A stretch of 64,000 nt of DNA from Peronospora farinosa. Taxonomy: Eukaryota > Oomycota > Peronosporomycetes > Peronosporales > Peronosporaceae. The notes below the pieces were generated by a model. That model saw only the letters and a list, made by a program, of their open reading frames with translations. It did no database searches and had not been told where the DNA came from. Made by a program: the position numbers and the translations under genes. Where the stretch lies: contig CANTFK010000159.1 of the NCBI GenBank assembly GCA_947646735.1, forward strand, positions 62,001 to 126,000. The letters are read 5' to 3'. This document shows, piece after piece, positions 44,084 to 54,042 of this stretch; within the stretch, counting starts at the first letter, position 1, and every line of letters begins with the position of its first letter.

Positions 44084-45063
44084 ATGGGGATATCAAGTTC
44101 AAGAGGTGAAAAGTTTTCGGGAAGATGTTACGGATGTGGCACAAGCGTCAAGATTGCAAGGCTGCAAGTGCAGACAGAGCGAACTGGAGAAGAGAAAGCA
44201 TATACTGCGTCAAGTCGGACGTCAGCTGGATGGTTATTGGACAGTGGAGCAAGCAGTCACATGTGTCCCGACAGAGATGAGTTTTCGTGTTTTGACTCAC
44301 TAACGGACCCGATCATGATCACCAAAGCAGAAGGCAGCGAAGTGGAAGCGCAAGGTGTTGGGACAGTGCGCGTGCAACTCAAGACTGGTGAAGTGATCAT
44401 AATCGAAGAAACGCTATGGGTGCCGGGCCTAGACCGAAGGCTACTGTCAATATCGGCATTGTCAAAAAAGGGTCTACAAGTGATCTTCTCAAATCTGAGC
44501 TGTCAGATAAAAAATAACACGGAAGTCGTTGCTCAAATACCAAGACGAAACAAGATGTACGTCTTAGAGTGCATTCCGGCTGAGGTAGCCAACGTTTGCG
44601 AAGAACAAATCAAGAGCAAAAATCAGGTGGCGGACCAGGAGCGGCTGATCTACAAGTGTGGCATGCAAGATTAGGTCACCTGTCAACAAAGATGCTTAAG
44701 GGTATGGCAAGTTGCGTCAATGGATTAAAGATCAAGAAGAATCAAGGTGGTGCAGATGACATCGAGATCTGCGAAGGGTGCATCATGGGTAAAGCAACCG
44801 TCAAGACGTTTCCGAAGTCACCATACGGACAGGTGAAAACCAAGGAAGTGTTGCAGTTGGTCCACAGTGATGTCATGGGACCTATGGAAACGAAGTCTCG
44901 AGGAGGACCAAGATTTGTCGTGACCTTTATCGATGATTTTTCGCGATATACAGTCGCATACTATATTGAAAACAAGTCGGAAGTGACAAATCGCTTCATC
45001 GAGTACAAGGCACTTATGGAGAATCAATTGTCCAAGAAGATCAAGTGTATCAGGACAGACAAC
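44084..45063 (+). pseudogene. Copia protease and first half of integrase, broken
   Basis: A zinc-knuckle remnant (CYGCG) is followed by the aspartic protease motif LLDSGASSHMC (catalytic Asp near 44240). A frameshift near 44650 moves to the frame with the pre-integrase motif WHARLGHLSTKMLKGM and the CEGCIMGK zinc finger. The integrase core follows with VHSDVMGPM (first Asp) and FIDDFSRYTVAY, up to RTDN where the nested element cuts in. Confidence 0.85.
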
Positions 45064-47234
45064 TGTGGTGGAGTGGATTCTCAAACGACGTGAGAGAACC
45101 ACAAACACACACAGCGCCGGACTGCCGACTTACGGAGGGGGTACCCCGATACCGTGTCGCGTCAACCTTGGGTCTCACCTTGTGTACCCGTCGGCTTGGC
45201 TGGTCTTGCTCCTCGTTAGACGCAGAAGACTTAAAGACTTGGTCTTATATGGAGGGACTTGGGGGCCACGAATGGATATGCTTCACTCGGGCCCAGGGCT
45301 TCTTGGGCTCAATCGACTGGGTCGAGAGCAGTGCACCTGGTACTATGTACCCCTTCGGTGGCTAACGGTTTCTTGGTCTTTCGACCCCTTTTCTTGTTTC
45401 CCGTAGGGAAACCGCTTCCTATAGCGGGTCGTGGAATGGGTACGAACCCACAGGCCAAAATATTTCCTGGGGTTCGTTCGAGCTTGAATCTTACCACACG
45501 TCTGTCTTCAACGGGGGGGGCCAAAATAAATCCCTTCCCCGGATCAGGTGGGTAGATCGAAACAAGCTCGCACTTGAGTCTTGACACTGACTTGACATCT
45601 CAGGCCAACTATCCTGAGGTTCAACTTGCGTTGCTTGAGCCGTCACCTCACCTGACGTCGGTGGGCCAAAGGGTATCCCTCCCGGAATAGGTGAGGTGAC
45701 GGAGAATCTTGAAGGAAGCGCTTGGAGCTGCCACGTGTAATGCAAATTCGAGTGCGTTTATTTACCTTATACTTTGTATGCTTTTTCTTGCCTAACCCTA
45801 ACCCTTTGATCTGGATAGTGCCACGTGTCGACTCTTGGAGGAAGAAATGGCTCCTTGGTACCTGTACTTTTTGTAATCTTCGATATTCTGTGTACCGATT
45901 CTGCACCCTCGGACATTGGGCCCCTGGGCCCCTGGGCCCCTGTACCCCTGGGTCCCTGTACCCCTGGTACCCCGGGCCTCTGTGCCTCTATACCCTGGGC
46001 CCTGTAGTACCCTGGGCCTCGGTATCCTGGGCCCTGTACCCTGGGCCCTGTACCCTGTACCCTGTACCCTGTACCCTGTACCCTGGGCCTCGGTACCCCG
46101 GTACCCTGCACCTTGTACCCTGGTCCCTGATACCCTGGGCTCTTGTACCCTGTGCTCTTGGACCTTGGGTCCTGTACCTACTCTACACGTTGAAATACCT
46201 TGTACCTTCTTTGACCTTAGGACCTTGGACCACCTCGGGGCACTGGACCTTTCGAATCCTGGTGTGCGCCCAGTAGGGTAACCTTGTACCTTTGACCCTG
46301 GACGTTCGATACCCCTGTCCCCGGTAACTGGTACCCCTGTCCCCGGTGACTGGTACCCTGTCCTCGGTGACTGGTACCCCTGTCCCCGGTAGCTGGTACC
46401 CCTGTCCCCGGTAGCTGGTACCCCTGTCCCTGGTGCCCTGTCCCTGGTGACTGAAAACCCTGTCCCTGGTGACTAGGAACCCGCGTCCCTGGTGACAGTA
46501 CCCATGTCCCCGGTAACTGAAAACCCTGTCCCTGGTGACTAGTACCCCGGTCCCTGGTAACTGGTATCCCTGTCCCCGGTAACTGAAAACCCTGTCCCTG
46601 GCGACTAGGAACACGCGTCCCTGGCGACTGGTACCCCTGTCCCTGGTGACCCTCGGTTGAACCTTGGAACCTTGCGAGGCCTGGGTTCTTGTACCCTGGT
46701 ACCCTGGTCTCTTGTACCGTGGGCCCTTGGACCTTGGAGCCTGTACTGGCTCTACACGTAGAAATACCTTGTACCTTCTTTGACCTTAGGACCTTGGATC
46801 ACCTCGGGGCACTGGCCCTTTCGGGTCCTGGTGTGCGCACGGTAACCTTGCACGGTAACCTTGTACCTTTGACCCTGGACGTTCGATACCCCTGTCCCCG
46901 GTAACTGGTACCCCTGTCCCCGGTGACTGGTACCCCTGTCCCCGGTAGCTGGTACCCCTGTCCCTGGTTCCCTGTCCCTGGTGACTGATACCCTTGTCCC
47001 CGATTAATAGAAACCCTGTCCCCGGTAACTGATATCCCTGTCCCCGGTAACTGAAAACCCTTTCCCTGATGACTAGTACTCCGGTCCCTGGTGACTGGAT
47101 GCCCTGTCCCTGGTGACCCTCGATTGAACCTTGGGACCTTGCGAGGTCTGGGCCCTTGTACCCTGGGGCCCCTTTACCCTGGTACCCTGGGGCCTTGGTA
47201 CCCTGGGCCCCGATTCTCCTGGCACTTCACCACA
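45064..47234 (-). repeat. 3' LTR of nested element, expanded (2171 bp)
   Basis: On the minus strand it starts TGTGGTGAAGTGCCAGG and ends CCACTCCACCACA, as the 5' LTR does, but is 2.3 times longer. The extra length is the repeat block listed separately. Confidence 0.75.
45900..47220. repeat. Satellite-like block inside the LTR
   Basis: Two kinds of tandem repeat: short units such as CCCTGTACCCTGGG (about 45910-46170) and units of about 22 bp on the theme TCCCCGGTAACTGGTACCCC (about 46310-46640). A segment of roughly 560 bp is duplicated in tandem: about 46170-46310 reappears at about 46730-46910, followed by the same 22-bp array. The open frames across this block are by-products of the repeats. 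Confidence 0.8.
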
Positions 47235-47961
47235 GCTGTCCCCTGCGCGCTGGTCTTCCGAACTGCGACAAGACCACGTGCACCCTTGTCCTGTCCTTTT
47301 GGAATAGCAGTAAAAGTTCATGTGGTCATTCCACTTCAATGCTTCTCCATAGTCACTTCCAATTTTATATACTGATCCTCGTCCGAGTGGGGCTCTGTAT
47401 CCTCAGGCCCTGGGCCCTCGGGGCCTTGAGCCTTCAGGGCTGCACAATACTTCGAATTTTCTTCTGTGCTGCCGCACTCTCGATCTATAACTTGACTTAT
47501 TCGTAAATGTAGAACAAATACCGCCTCCTTCTTGCATCATCTTGGCCTTCCCAAAATGAACTCTCCCCTCTACTCATCGTGACTTCGCATTGCTTCAAAT
47601 CAATTCTGTTTCTTCTTCGTGTCCTTAAGCACCGTTGGCAGTTTGGGAGACTTGTTTCGGGGTCCATTGTTTGTAAGCTTTCGCTGTCAAACTTGGGACC
47701 CCTGGACCATAAAATTTATAATGGCCCATGTTGTATTCTTAAACGAAGACGTAAGGGGGAGGATTTTGTAGTTTTTCTTCATTTTCCGCCTTGACCTCAA
47801 TAGCAGAGCTCCTCCCCGGTCTCTGCAGGTCCTCCGATCCTTCTTCCCCTTTAATCACTGGCGATCCGGGTTCCAGTGTCTTGGTCGTCCCTTGGTCCAT
47901 CTTGACCGTTGTCTTTTCTTCTTCGTGGGACTCACGGTGAAATCCCGCGTCTCTCGAAGAT

Positions 47962-47977
47962 CCGGGCACGCGCACCA
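47962..47977 (-). other. Primer-binding site of nested element
   Basis: On the minus strand, one base after the LTR end, TGGTGCGCGTGCCCGG. Its complement ends in CCA, as the 3' end of a tRNA should. Identical over 16 bases to the site of the gypsy element at 59329-59344. Confidence 0.75.
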
Positions 47978-47978
47978 T

Positions 47979-48919
47979 TGTGGTGGAGTGGATTCTCAAA
48001 CGACGTGAGAGAACCACAAACACACACAGCGCCGGACTGCCGACTTACGGAGGGGGTACCCCGATACCGTGTCGCGTCAACCTTGGGTCTCACCTTGTGT
48101 ACCCGTCGGCTTGGCTGGTCTTGCTCCTCGTTAGACGCAGAAGACTTAAAGACTTGGTCTTGTATGGAGGGACTTGGGGGCCACGAATGGATATGCTTCA
48201 CTCGGGCCCAGGGTTTCTTGGGCTCAATCGACTGGGTCGAGAGCAGTGCACCTGGTACTATGTACCCCTTCGGTGGCTAACGGTTTCTTGGTCTTTCGAC
48301 CCCTTTTCTTGTTCCCCGTAGGGAAACCGCTTCCTATAGCGGGTCGTGGAATGGGTACGAACCCACAGGCCAAAATATTTCCTGGGGTTCGTTCGAGCTT
48401 GAATCTTACCACACGTCTGTCTTCAACGGGGGGGGCCAAAATAAATCCCTTCCCCGGAACAGGTGGGTAGATCGAAACAAGCTCGCACTTGAGTCTTGAC
48501 ACTAACTTGACACCTCAGGCCAACTATCCTGAGGTTCAACTTGCGTTGCTTGGGCCGTCACCTCACCTGACGGAGTACTAGTCACCGGGGACAAGGGTAT
48601 CAGTCACCAGGGACAGGACACCAGGGGTACAGGGGCCCTTTACTTTCATTACGCGCTAGTAAAGTGCTCTGCCCTTTACTTTCATTACGCGCTGGGGTTT
48701 CCACACCCTACCCCTGGGCCCCTGTACCCCTGGTGTCCTGTCCCTGGTAACTGATACCCTTGTCCCCGGTGACTAGTACTCCGGTCCCTGGTGACTGGAA
48801 ACCCTGTCCCTGGTGACCCTCGATTGAACCTTGGAACCTTGCGAGGCCTGGGCTCCCTGTACCCTGGTACCCTGGGGCCTTGTTACCCTGGGCTCCGATT
48901 CTCCTGGCACTTCACCTCA
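47979..48919 (-). repeat. 5' LTR of nested element (941 bp)
   Basis: On the minus strand it starts TGAGGTGAAGTGCCAGG and ends CCACTCCACCACA. About 590 bp (47979 to about 48570) match 45064 to about 45655; the remainder is repeat-rich and shorter than in the partner LTR. Confidence 0.75.
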
Positions 48920-51460
48920 CAACGGAACTGAATACGTCAACAGACGTTTCTCTGGTGTATGTAGAAAATCCGGTATCATGCATCAGACGACGGTACCATA
49001 TTCGCCACAACAGAATGGGCTGGCCGAACGCATGAACCGGACACTGACAGAGCGGGCCAGAGCAACGCTCAGTCATATGCAAGTGAATAAAATTTGGTGG
49101 GCTGAGGCGATGAACACAGCAGTCTATGTAACAAACCGAGTTCCATGTGCTAGTCACCCGACTACAACTCCATTTGAGCTCATCTTTGGGAAGGGACCTG
49201 ACCTCTCTGAGATGCGTGTATTTGGTTCAAAGGGATATGCACATGTCGACAAGTCAACCAGGACCAAGATGACCAAGAAGGCGATTCGATGTATTTTTCT
49301 AGGTTACTCGGACCAAATCAAGGAGTTTCGAATATGGGATGACAATGCCAAGAAGTTGACGCAGACGAGATCGGCTAGATTCGATGAGAGGCCACCACCT
49401 CAGTACTTGCAACATTACAGCAGATCCAGTGATCAAGAAGTCCGCGCTGTTCAAGATGAAGACGTTGTTTCTATCGATTTAGACCAACCACGAGTCACGA
49501 AAGACATGGACATGGCAATGGAGGACAGTCACAGTGCTCAAGAAGAACGTCACATGCAAGACAGGCGTACAACTACGATGGCTCTACCATCGAGATGCAG
49601 TAGCGAGATGCATGGACACGTGGAATCCAATGCTGACGATCCAATGTTTGAGATTGATGATGTGACGATGATTGAAGAAGATCAAGAATCAGTTGAAGAA
49701 GTGTCAAGACAAGGGCAGATGGTGATACGACCAAGTCAACGGACAAGTGTTCAAGCAAGAAACCGCGATGGTTCCATTAGAATCTGTGCAACATGGACAA
49801 TCTCAAGCGTTAGTACCAGTGGGTAGTGCTGATGAGGACCTTTATGACGACTCAGAAGTGTGTCAAGAGAGAGGCACAAAGAGACTACGTATTGGGTATG
49901 AGCAAGCGTGTGCAGCGTTCGAGACCCCAACGACATACGAAGAAGCTCTTAAGTCACCTCATCGTGATGATTGGTACAAGGCCATTCAAGCTGAGCTCAA
50001 GGCATTGGAGGAAAAGGACACCTAGACAGCTCACACACAGCGTCCAAGCCAGAAAGTGATTGGAACCAAGTGGGTGTTCGCACTCAAACGAAACGAGCTT
50101 GGTGAAATTATTCGATACAAGGCACGTCTTGTAGCACTTGGCTATATGGAGTTGATTACATGGAGACATATTCACCTGTGGCAAACCTCAACTCAATACG
50201 AGTGTCTTTGGCGGTATGCTGTCAAAAGGGGATGTTAATTCATCAATATGATGTCGACACTGCTTTTATATATGGCGTTTTGGAAGAAGAGGTATACGTA
50301 TACCCTCCTCTAGGCGTTCGTGCAGGACATGGTCAAGTGCTTAAGCTGAATCGCAGCCTGTATGGGCTAAAACAAGCGGCCGCAACATGGTACAAGACAA
50401 TTTCGTGTGTGTTTGTGGAGATGGGGTTCTCCTCATGCGTGGCAGACTCATGCATCTTCGTCAAAGAGACCAAGGGCTCGTGGATTTACGCTGCATTATA
50501 TGTGGACGACCTTCTAATTGGGGCTGAATCTACTGGAGCAATGGACAATGTGGCAGCTCAACTATCAAGTCGTTTTCAGTTGAAGATATTGGGGGGTGTT
50601 CGATACGTTCTCGGAATCGAAGTCAAGTACCTGCGCGACAATCGACGTCTGAAGATCAGTCAACGATCGTGTATATCAAGAATCGTCGAGAAATTTGATC
50701 AAGTTGATGCAAAAGCGGTGTCAAATCCATGTGTTGAAGGGCAAGCGATGGTCAAAATGGACAAAGCTGACACAAGAATGAAGAATCGGCCGTATCGGCC
50801 GTTAGTGGGGTCGTTGTTATATGTGGCAACAGTCACACGACCAGATATTGCGTATGCAGTATGTCAGCTTAGTCGTCATTTGGAATTTCCGCATGAAGAG
50901 CACTGGAATGCAGCGATTAGAGTGTTGCGATATCTGAAGACCTCGCAGAGCAAAGGAATTTGTTACGAAGGAGTTTCAGGCGACCTTTAGCTGAGCGCGT
51001 ACACGGATGCGGACTGGGCAAGTAACAAGTGGAATCGCAGATCGATTTCAGGAGTTTTTGTCATGATTAATGGTGCACCTGTGATTTTCAAGTCGAAGAT
51101 GCAGCAGAGCGTGGCACTGAGCACGGCAGAAGCAGAGTATATGGCTCTTTCTTTGTGTGTACAGGAGGTTCTGTGGACAAGAAGTCTACTCAAGGAGATG
51201 CAAGTGCAGATTAACTATGCTGTCACGATTCATGAAGACAACCAGAGTGCAATTGCTATTGCTAAGAACGACGGCTATCAAAGTCGAGCGAAGCATATCG
51301 ACATCAGATACCATTTTGTGCGCGAACAGGTGAAAGACAAGATTATCGACCTACAGAATACTGAAACCAAGTCACAGCTGGCAGATTTTCTGACCAAACC
51401 AATTTCGACAAAGAAGTTCGAGTCGCTGCTGGACAAAGTCAAGATTAGAGACTTCTAGTA
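48920..51460 (+). pseudogene. Copia integrase (rest), reverse transcriptase and RNase H, broken
   Basis: It continues the integrase with GTEYVNRRF and SPQQNGLAERMNRTL (catalytic Glu). Reverse transcriptase begins at about 50050 (VIGTKWVFALKRNE); a small deletion with frameshift near 50145 removes the residues before YMETYSPVAN. The active site LYVDDLLIG is near 50495. RNase H starts at about 50990 (SAYTDADWASN) after a TAG at 50988, and includes STAEAEYMAL and KHIDIRYHFVREQV; it ends at the 3' LTR. Other breaks: frameshift near 49745 and TAG near 50023. Confidence 0.85.
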
Positions 51461-51703
51461 TTGGTAATGCTGTTGGTTACTGATACTAATGACCACATGG
51501 CATCGACGACACTACGTGATTGTGTGTAACGATGGGACCGACTCATCGTTTTGCTACTAATATTGTAGAGTCGATATCGATAGGCTTAGAGTAGTACAAC
51601 GAGACGAACTAAGGACCTAGCTAGATAATAATTCACTTTTCATTTTACCTTCTTCTAAGCACTCCCACCTTAACTCGCCCTTGGCTGTTGCCAAAAGTCA
51701 TAA
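51458..51703 (+). repeat. Copia 3' LTR
   Basis: Partner of 43201-43447. The pol stop codon TAG overlaps its first base or lies directly beside it, so the polypurine tract is not obvious. Confidence 0.88.
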
Positions 51704-52689
51704 AGTGGAGGGTCAGTTCAAAGAAGCATCACCAGGCTAGCACTTTAGTTTAATGGTGCGTATTAGTGGTCATGCACCACGTACACGAATGCACAAACCA
51801 AGCCTACCTCCCATTATACTTAATGGTTTTTGTTGGCTACACCATGTAAGGTGAAACACATCAATCATACCTGAGTGAGGGATTCTACGATAACGTGATA
51901 GCCATTTTCGAGGCAACATTTTAGTGGATGCTGTCGCCTGGGTGGACTGTCGAGCACTATCTTCTCAAAACCTTCTATTATCACCCCTGTCTTTCTTAAC
52001 TACCTTAACCAGAATCTCAACATCTTGTTTCCATTCTCCTCCGAGTATCAAGCCCGTGACCTGCCGGACTCGTAGTGAGCAGTAAATTACTCCCCACGAA
52101 ATCGATGGAAGGCAAGTCTGGCAAAATAAGTTTTCTTATGCTGTTTGCTTGGAAAAGAGTGAACAATGTATACAAGGTGTAAAAGATTTAGGGGAAGAAG
52201 ACGAGGAGGGCGCTTCTGGTACAGTGCTGGAAGGTGAGCTCGGAAGATGTGGACGGATTTGTGGTGTCGCGAAAGGACACGTGAGGATGCGATCGGCGCC
52301 GGCCATTACATTTGTCACGCATAGTCTGCGCAAGTAGTTAATAAAGATGGCTAGCAGCCAACCATTGTGGAATAGTTGGAGCAGAGGGCGTAGGACACAA
52401 CGTATCTAGTAGTCTATAACATGCAAATACAAAACCAAATTGTCTAAACAACTATCACCTGCGAACAGGTTGTGAGCCCAATGATTAAGATGACTGACAC
52501 GAAACCCACCAGACCACGCAAGGGCCTCGCCGGCACGCGCGGCCTCACCAGCACGCGCTGTCGCAGTCGTTCAAGACTCGCCAGATCGCGAAGGAGCTCG
52601 GTGAGTGACGACAAGATCTTCGAGGTCCCACCGCTCTGACCGAACCGCATGGCAAAGTTGAAGTCTTCGCAGCGCGAACGCAAAATCGT
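51704..52689. other. Region between retroelements
   Basis: No convincing gene. A plus-strand 62-codon frame at 52149-52337 (acidic, Gly-rich) has no known domain. Confidence 0.4.
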
Positions 52690-52920
52690 CGATCCTTATC
52701 TTGCTCGTCGATCCGGTCTTTTGGTCGCGACTGTGGTGTGTGGCCCACACCCGGTACACTTTTTATCTGAATTTTTCTGTGTTCTTGATCCTGTTGTTCC
52801 CTTTTCCAACCGTCTCGTACGGCTTATTGGCCAATCAGAGAACGCAATTTTGGATCAACGGTGTTCTATTGATCGATCCCTTTCAAATTTTCGAATCGCG
52901 TTACCACAGCCGTCCCCTGC
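52690..52920 (-). repeat. Relic gypsy LTR start with polypurine tract
   Basis: Diverged copy of the first part of the LTR at 52944-53981 in the same orientation; both share TTGGCCAATCAGAG and TTACCACA at the edge, and the polypurine tract GCAGGGGACGGC (minus strand, 52920-52909). Only about 220 bp of the LTR are recognisable. Confidence 0.65.
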
Positions 52921-52943
52921 AATGATTACCCGGCATACAATGT

Positions 52944-53981
52944 TGTGGTGGAGCGGGGTTCACAAAATTTCTGATGTGATCCCGTCCCTCCACTGGCGCC
53001 CAGACAACCGACTATCGGAGGGGGTACTCCGTTTCCGTGTATATCAATTCCTTCCTCACCTTGTGTACCCGTCGGTAGGGCGGGTAGCACTCTTCTCGGT
53101 GGACTTGAGTTGATGCTGAACTTGATCGTGGTTGGGATTGGTTGGGGTTTCGATCGCGCGTAAATCTTCACGCGATCGAGGGTTACTTGAAGCACTCTAT
53201 ATGAGTTACTCTGATCTCTCTTGAGATCGCCTTGCCCAAAAATGTAGATACTTGATCCACTTGACACACTTGACCTTCTGACCACTTGAGCCGTCTCGCG
53301 ATCTTGTGCCTTGCCCTTTACGTGATACTGCGTCCGATCGCAGGCGAAGTTTGTTTGTGAGAGGTCTTGTAATCCCTGGCCAAACAATCCAGGGATATTA
53401 CTTGTCGTAGCGTAGCAGAAGCTCTTGATCGTCGGGGGGCCAAGAAATATCCCACCCGGAAGAGAAGTCTGCGTGCGTAGTTAGAAGTAGAAGAAACTCT
53501 GTTAATGTTAACCAATCAAATACCAAAACCTATGATCTTGCCTATCTGTAGCCCAGGATCTACTGCCGCGTGTCGCCTTCTTGGAAATATATCAGGACTT
53601 GCTATGTGGTTCACTTCAAATACCGGAGTGATCTGTCGATCCGGATTTGTCGATCTAGATGACTGGCTACCCTTTGCGATCCACTTTCTGGAGCGAGGTT
53701 ACGGATCCATCTGTAACTGGTTACGCTTTGCGATCTACTTTCTAGATCGAGGTTACGATCCGATCCTTATCAGATTCGTCAATCCGATCCTCCTGGATCG
53801 CGACTGTGGTGTATGGTCCACACCCAATACTCTTTCGATCCATATTCTCTTGTGTTCTTGACACCGTTACTCCCTCTTCCAATCCTCTCGCATGTCTTAT
53901 TGGCCAATCAGAGCGCGGGATTGTGGATCGAAGATATTTCTATAATCGATCCATATAAAATTATCCGATCGCTTTACCACA
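52944..53981 (-). repeat. Gypsy 3' LTR of the minus-strand element (1038 bp)
   Basis: Reads on the minus strand from TGTGGTAAAGCG (53981) to CCRCTCCACCACA (52944). It is nearly the reverse complement of the LTR at 58294-59327. The polypurine tract GCAGGGGACGGC lies directly before it (53993-53982), which fixes it as a 3' LTR. Confidence 0.75.
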
Positions 53982-54042
53982 GCCGTCCCCTGCACTGAGT
54001 TCCAGCATATAGTGCAGGTAATCCGTGCCTCCATTAGTTTGA

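Larger units (their letters stand above)
45064..48919 (-). mobile_element. Non-autonomous LTR element nested in copia integrase
   Basis: Inserted between the codons for RTDN and GTEY of the copia integrase, with target duplication CAAC (45060-45063 and 48920-48923; ACAAC if one more base is counted). In minus orientation: 5' LTR 48919-47979, primer-binding site 47977-47962, 744-bp internal region, polypurine tract 47250-47235 (GCGCGCAGGGGACAGC), 3' LTR 47234-45064. The internal region has no gag or pol, so it must use proteins of another element. Small size and short interior resemble TRIM/LARD elements. Confidence 0.8.
43201..51703 (+). mobile_element. Ty1/copia LTR retrotransposon, decayed, with nested insertion
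   Basis: Two LTRs of about 246 bp (43201-43447 and 51458-51703) bound gag, protease, integrase, reverse transcriptase and RNase H in the copia order. Without the nested element (45064-48919) it is about 4.65 kb, a normal copia size. The flanking bases TAATG (43196-43200) and TAAAG (from 51701) may be a diverged target duplication, but the exact ends are uncertain because the LTRs share extra bases at both edges. Confidence 0.9.

Noticed and set aside
45790..45806. CCTAACCCTAACCC, telomere-like
   Set aside because: Only two and a half units, inside an LTR; the oomycete telomere unit would be CCCTAAA.
45065..46281. Several 90- to 180-codon frames rich in Pro, Gly, Leu and Trp
   Set aside because: Produced by the LTR and its satellite-like repeats; they change with repeat number and are shared by both LTRs.
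53505..53998. Plus-strand open frames repeated on the minus strand at 58277-58770
   Set aside because: They lie within the inverted LTR pair; no protein family, and conserved only because the LTRs are.
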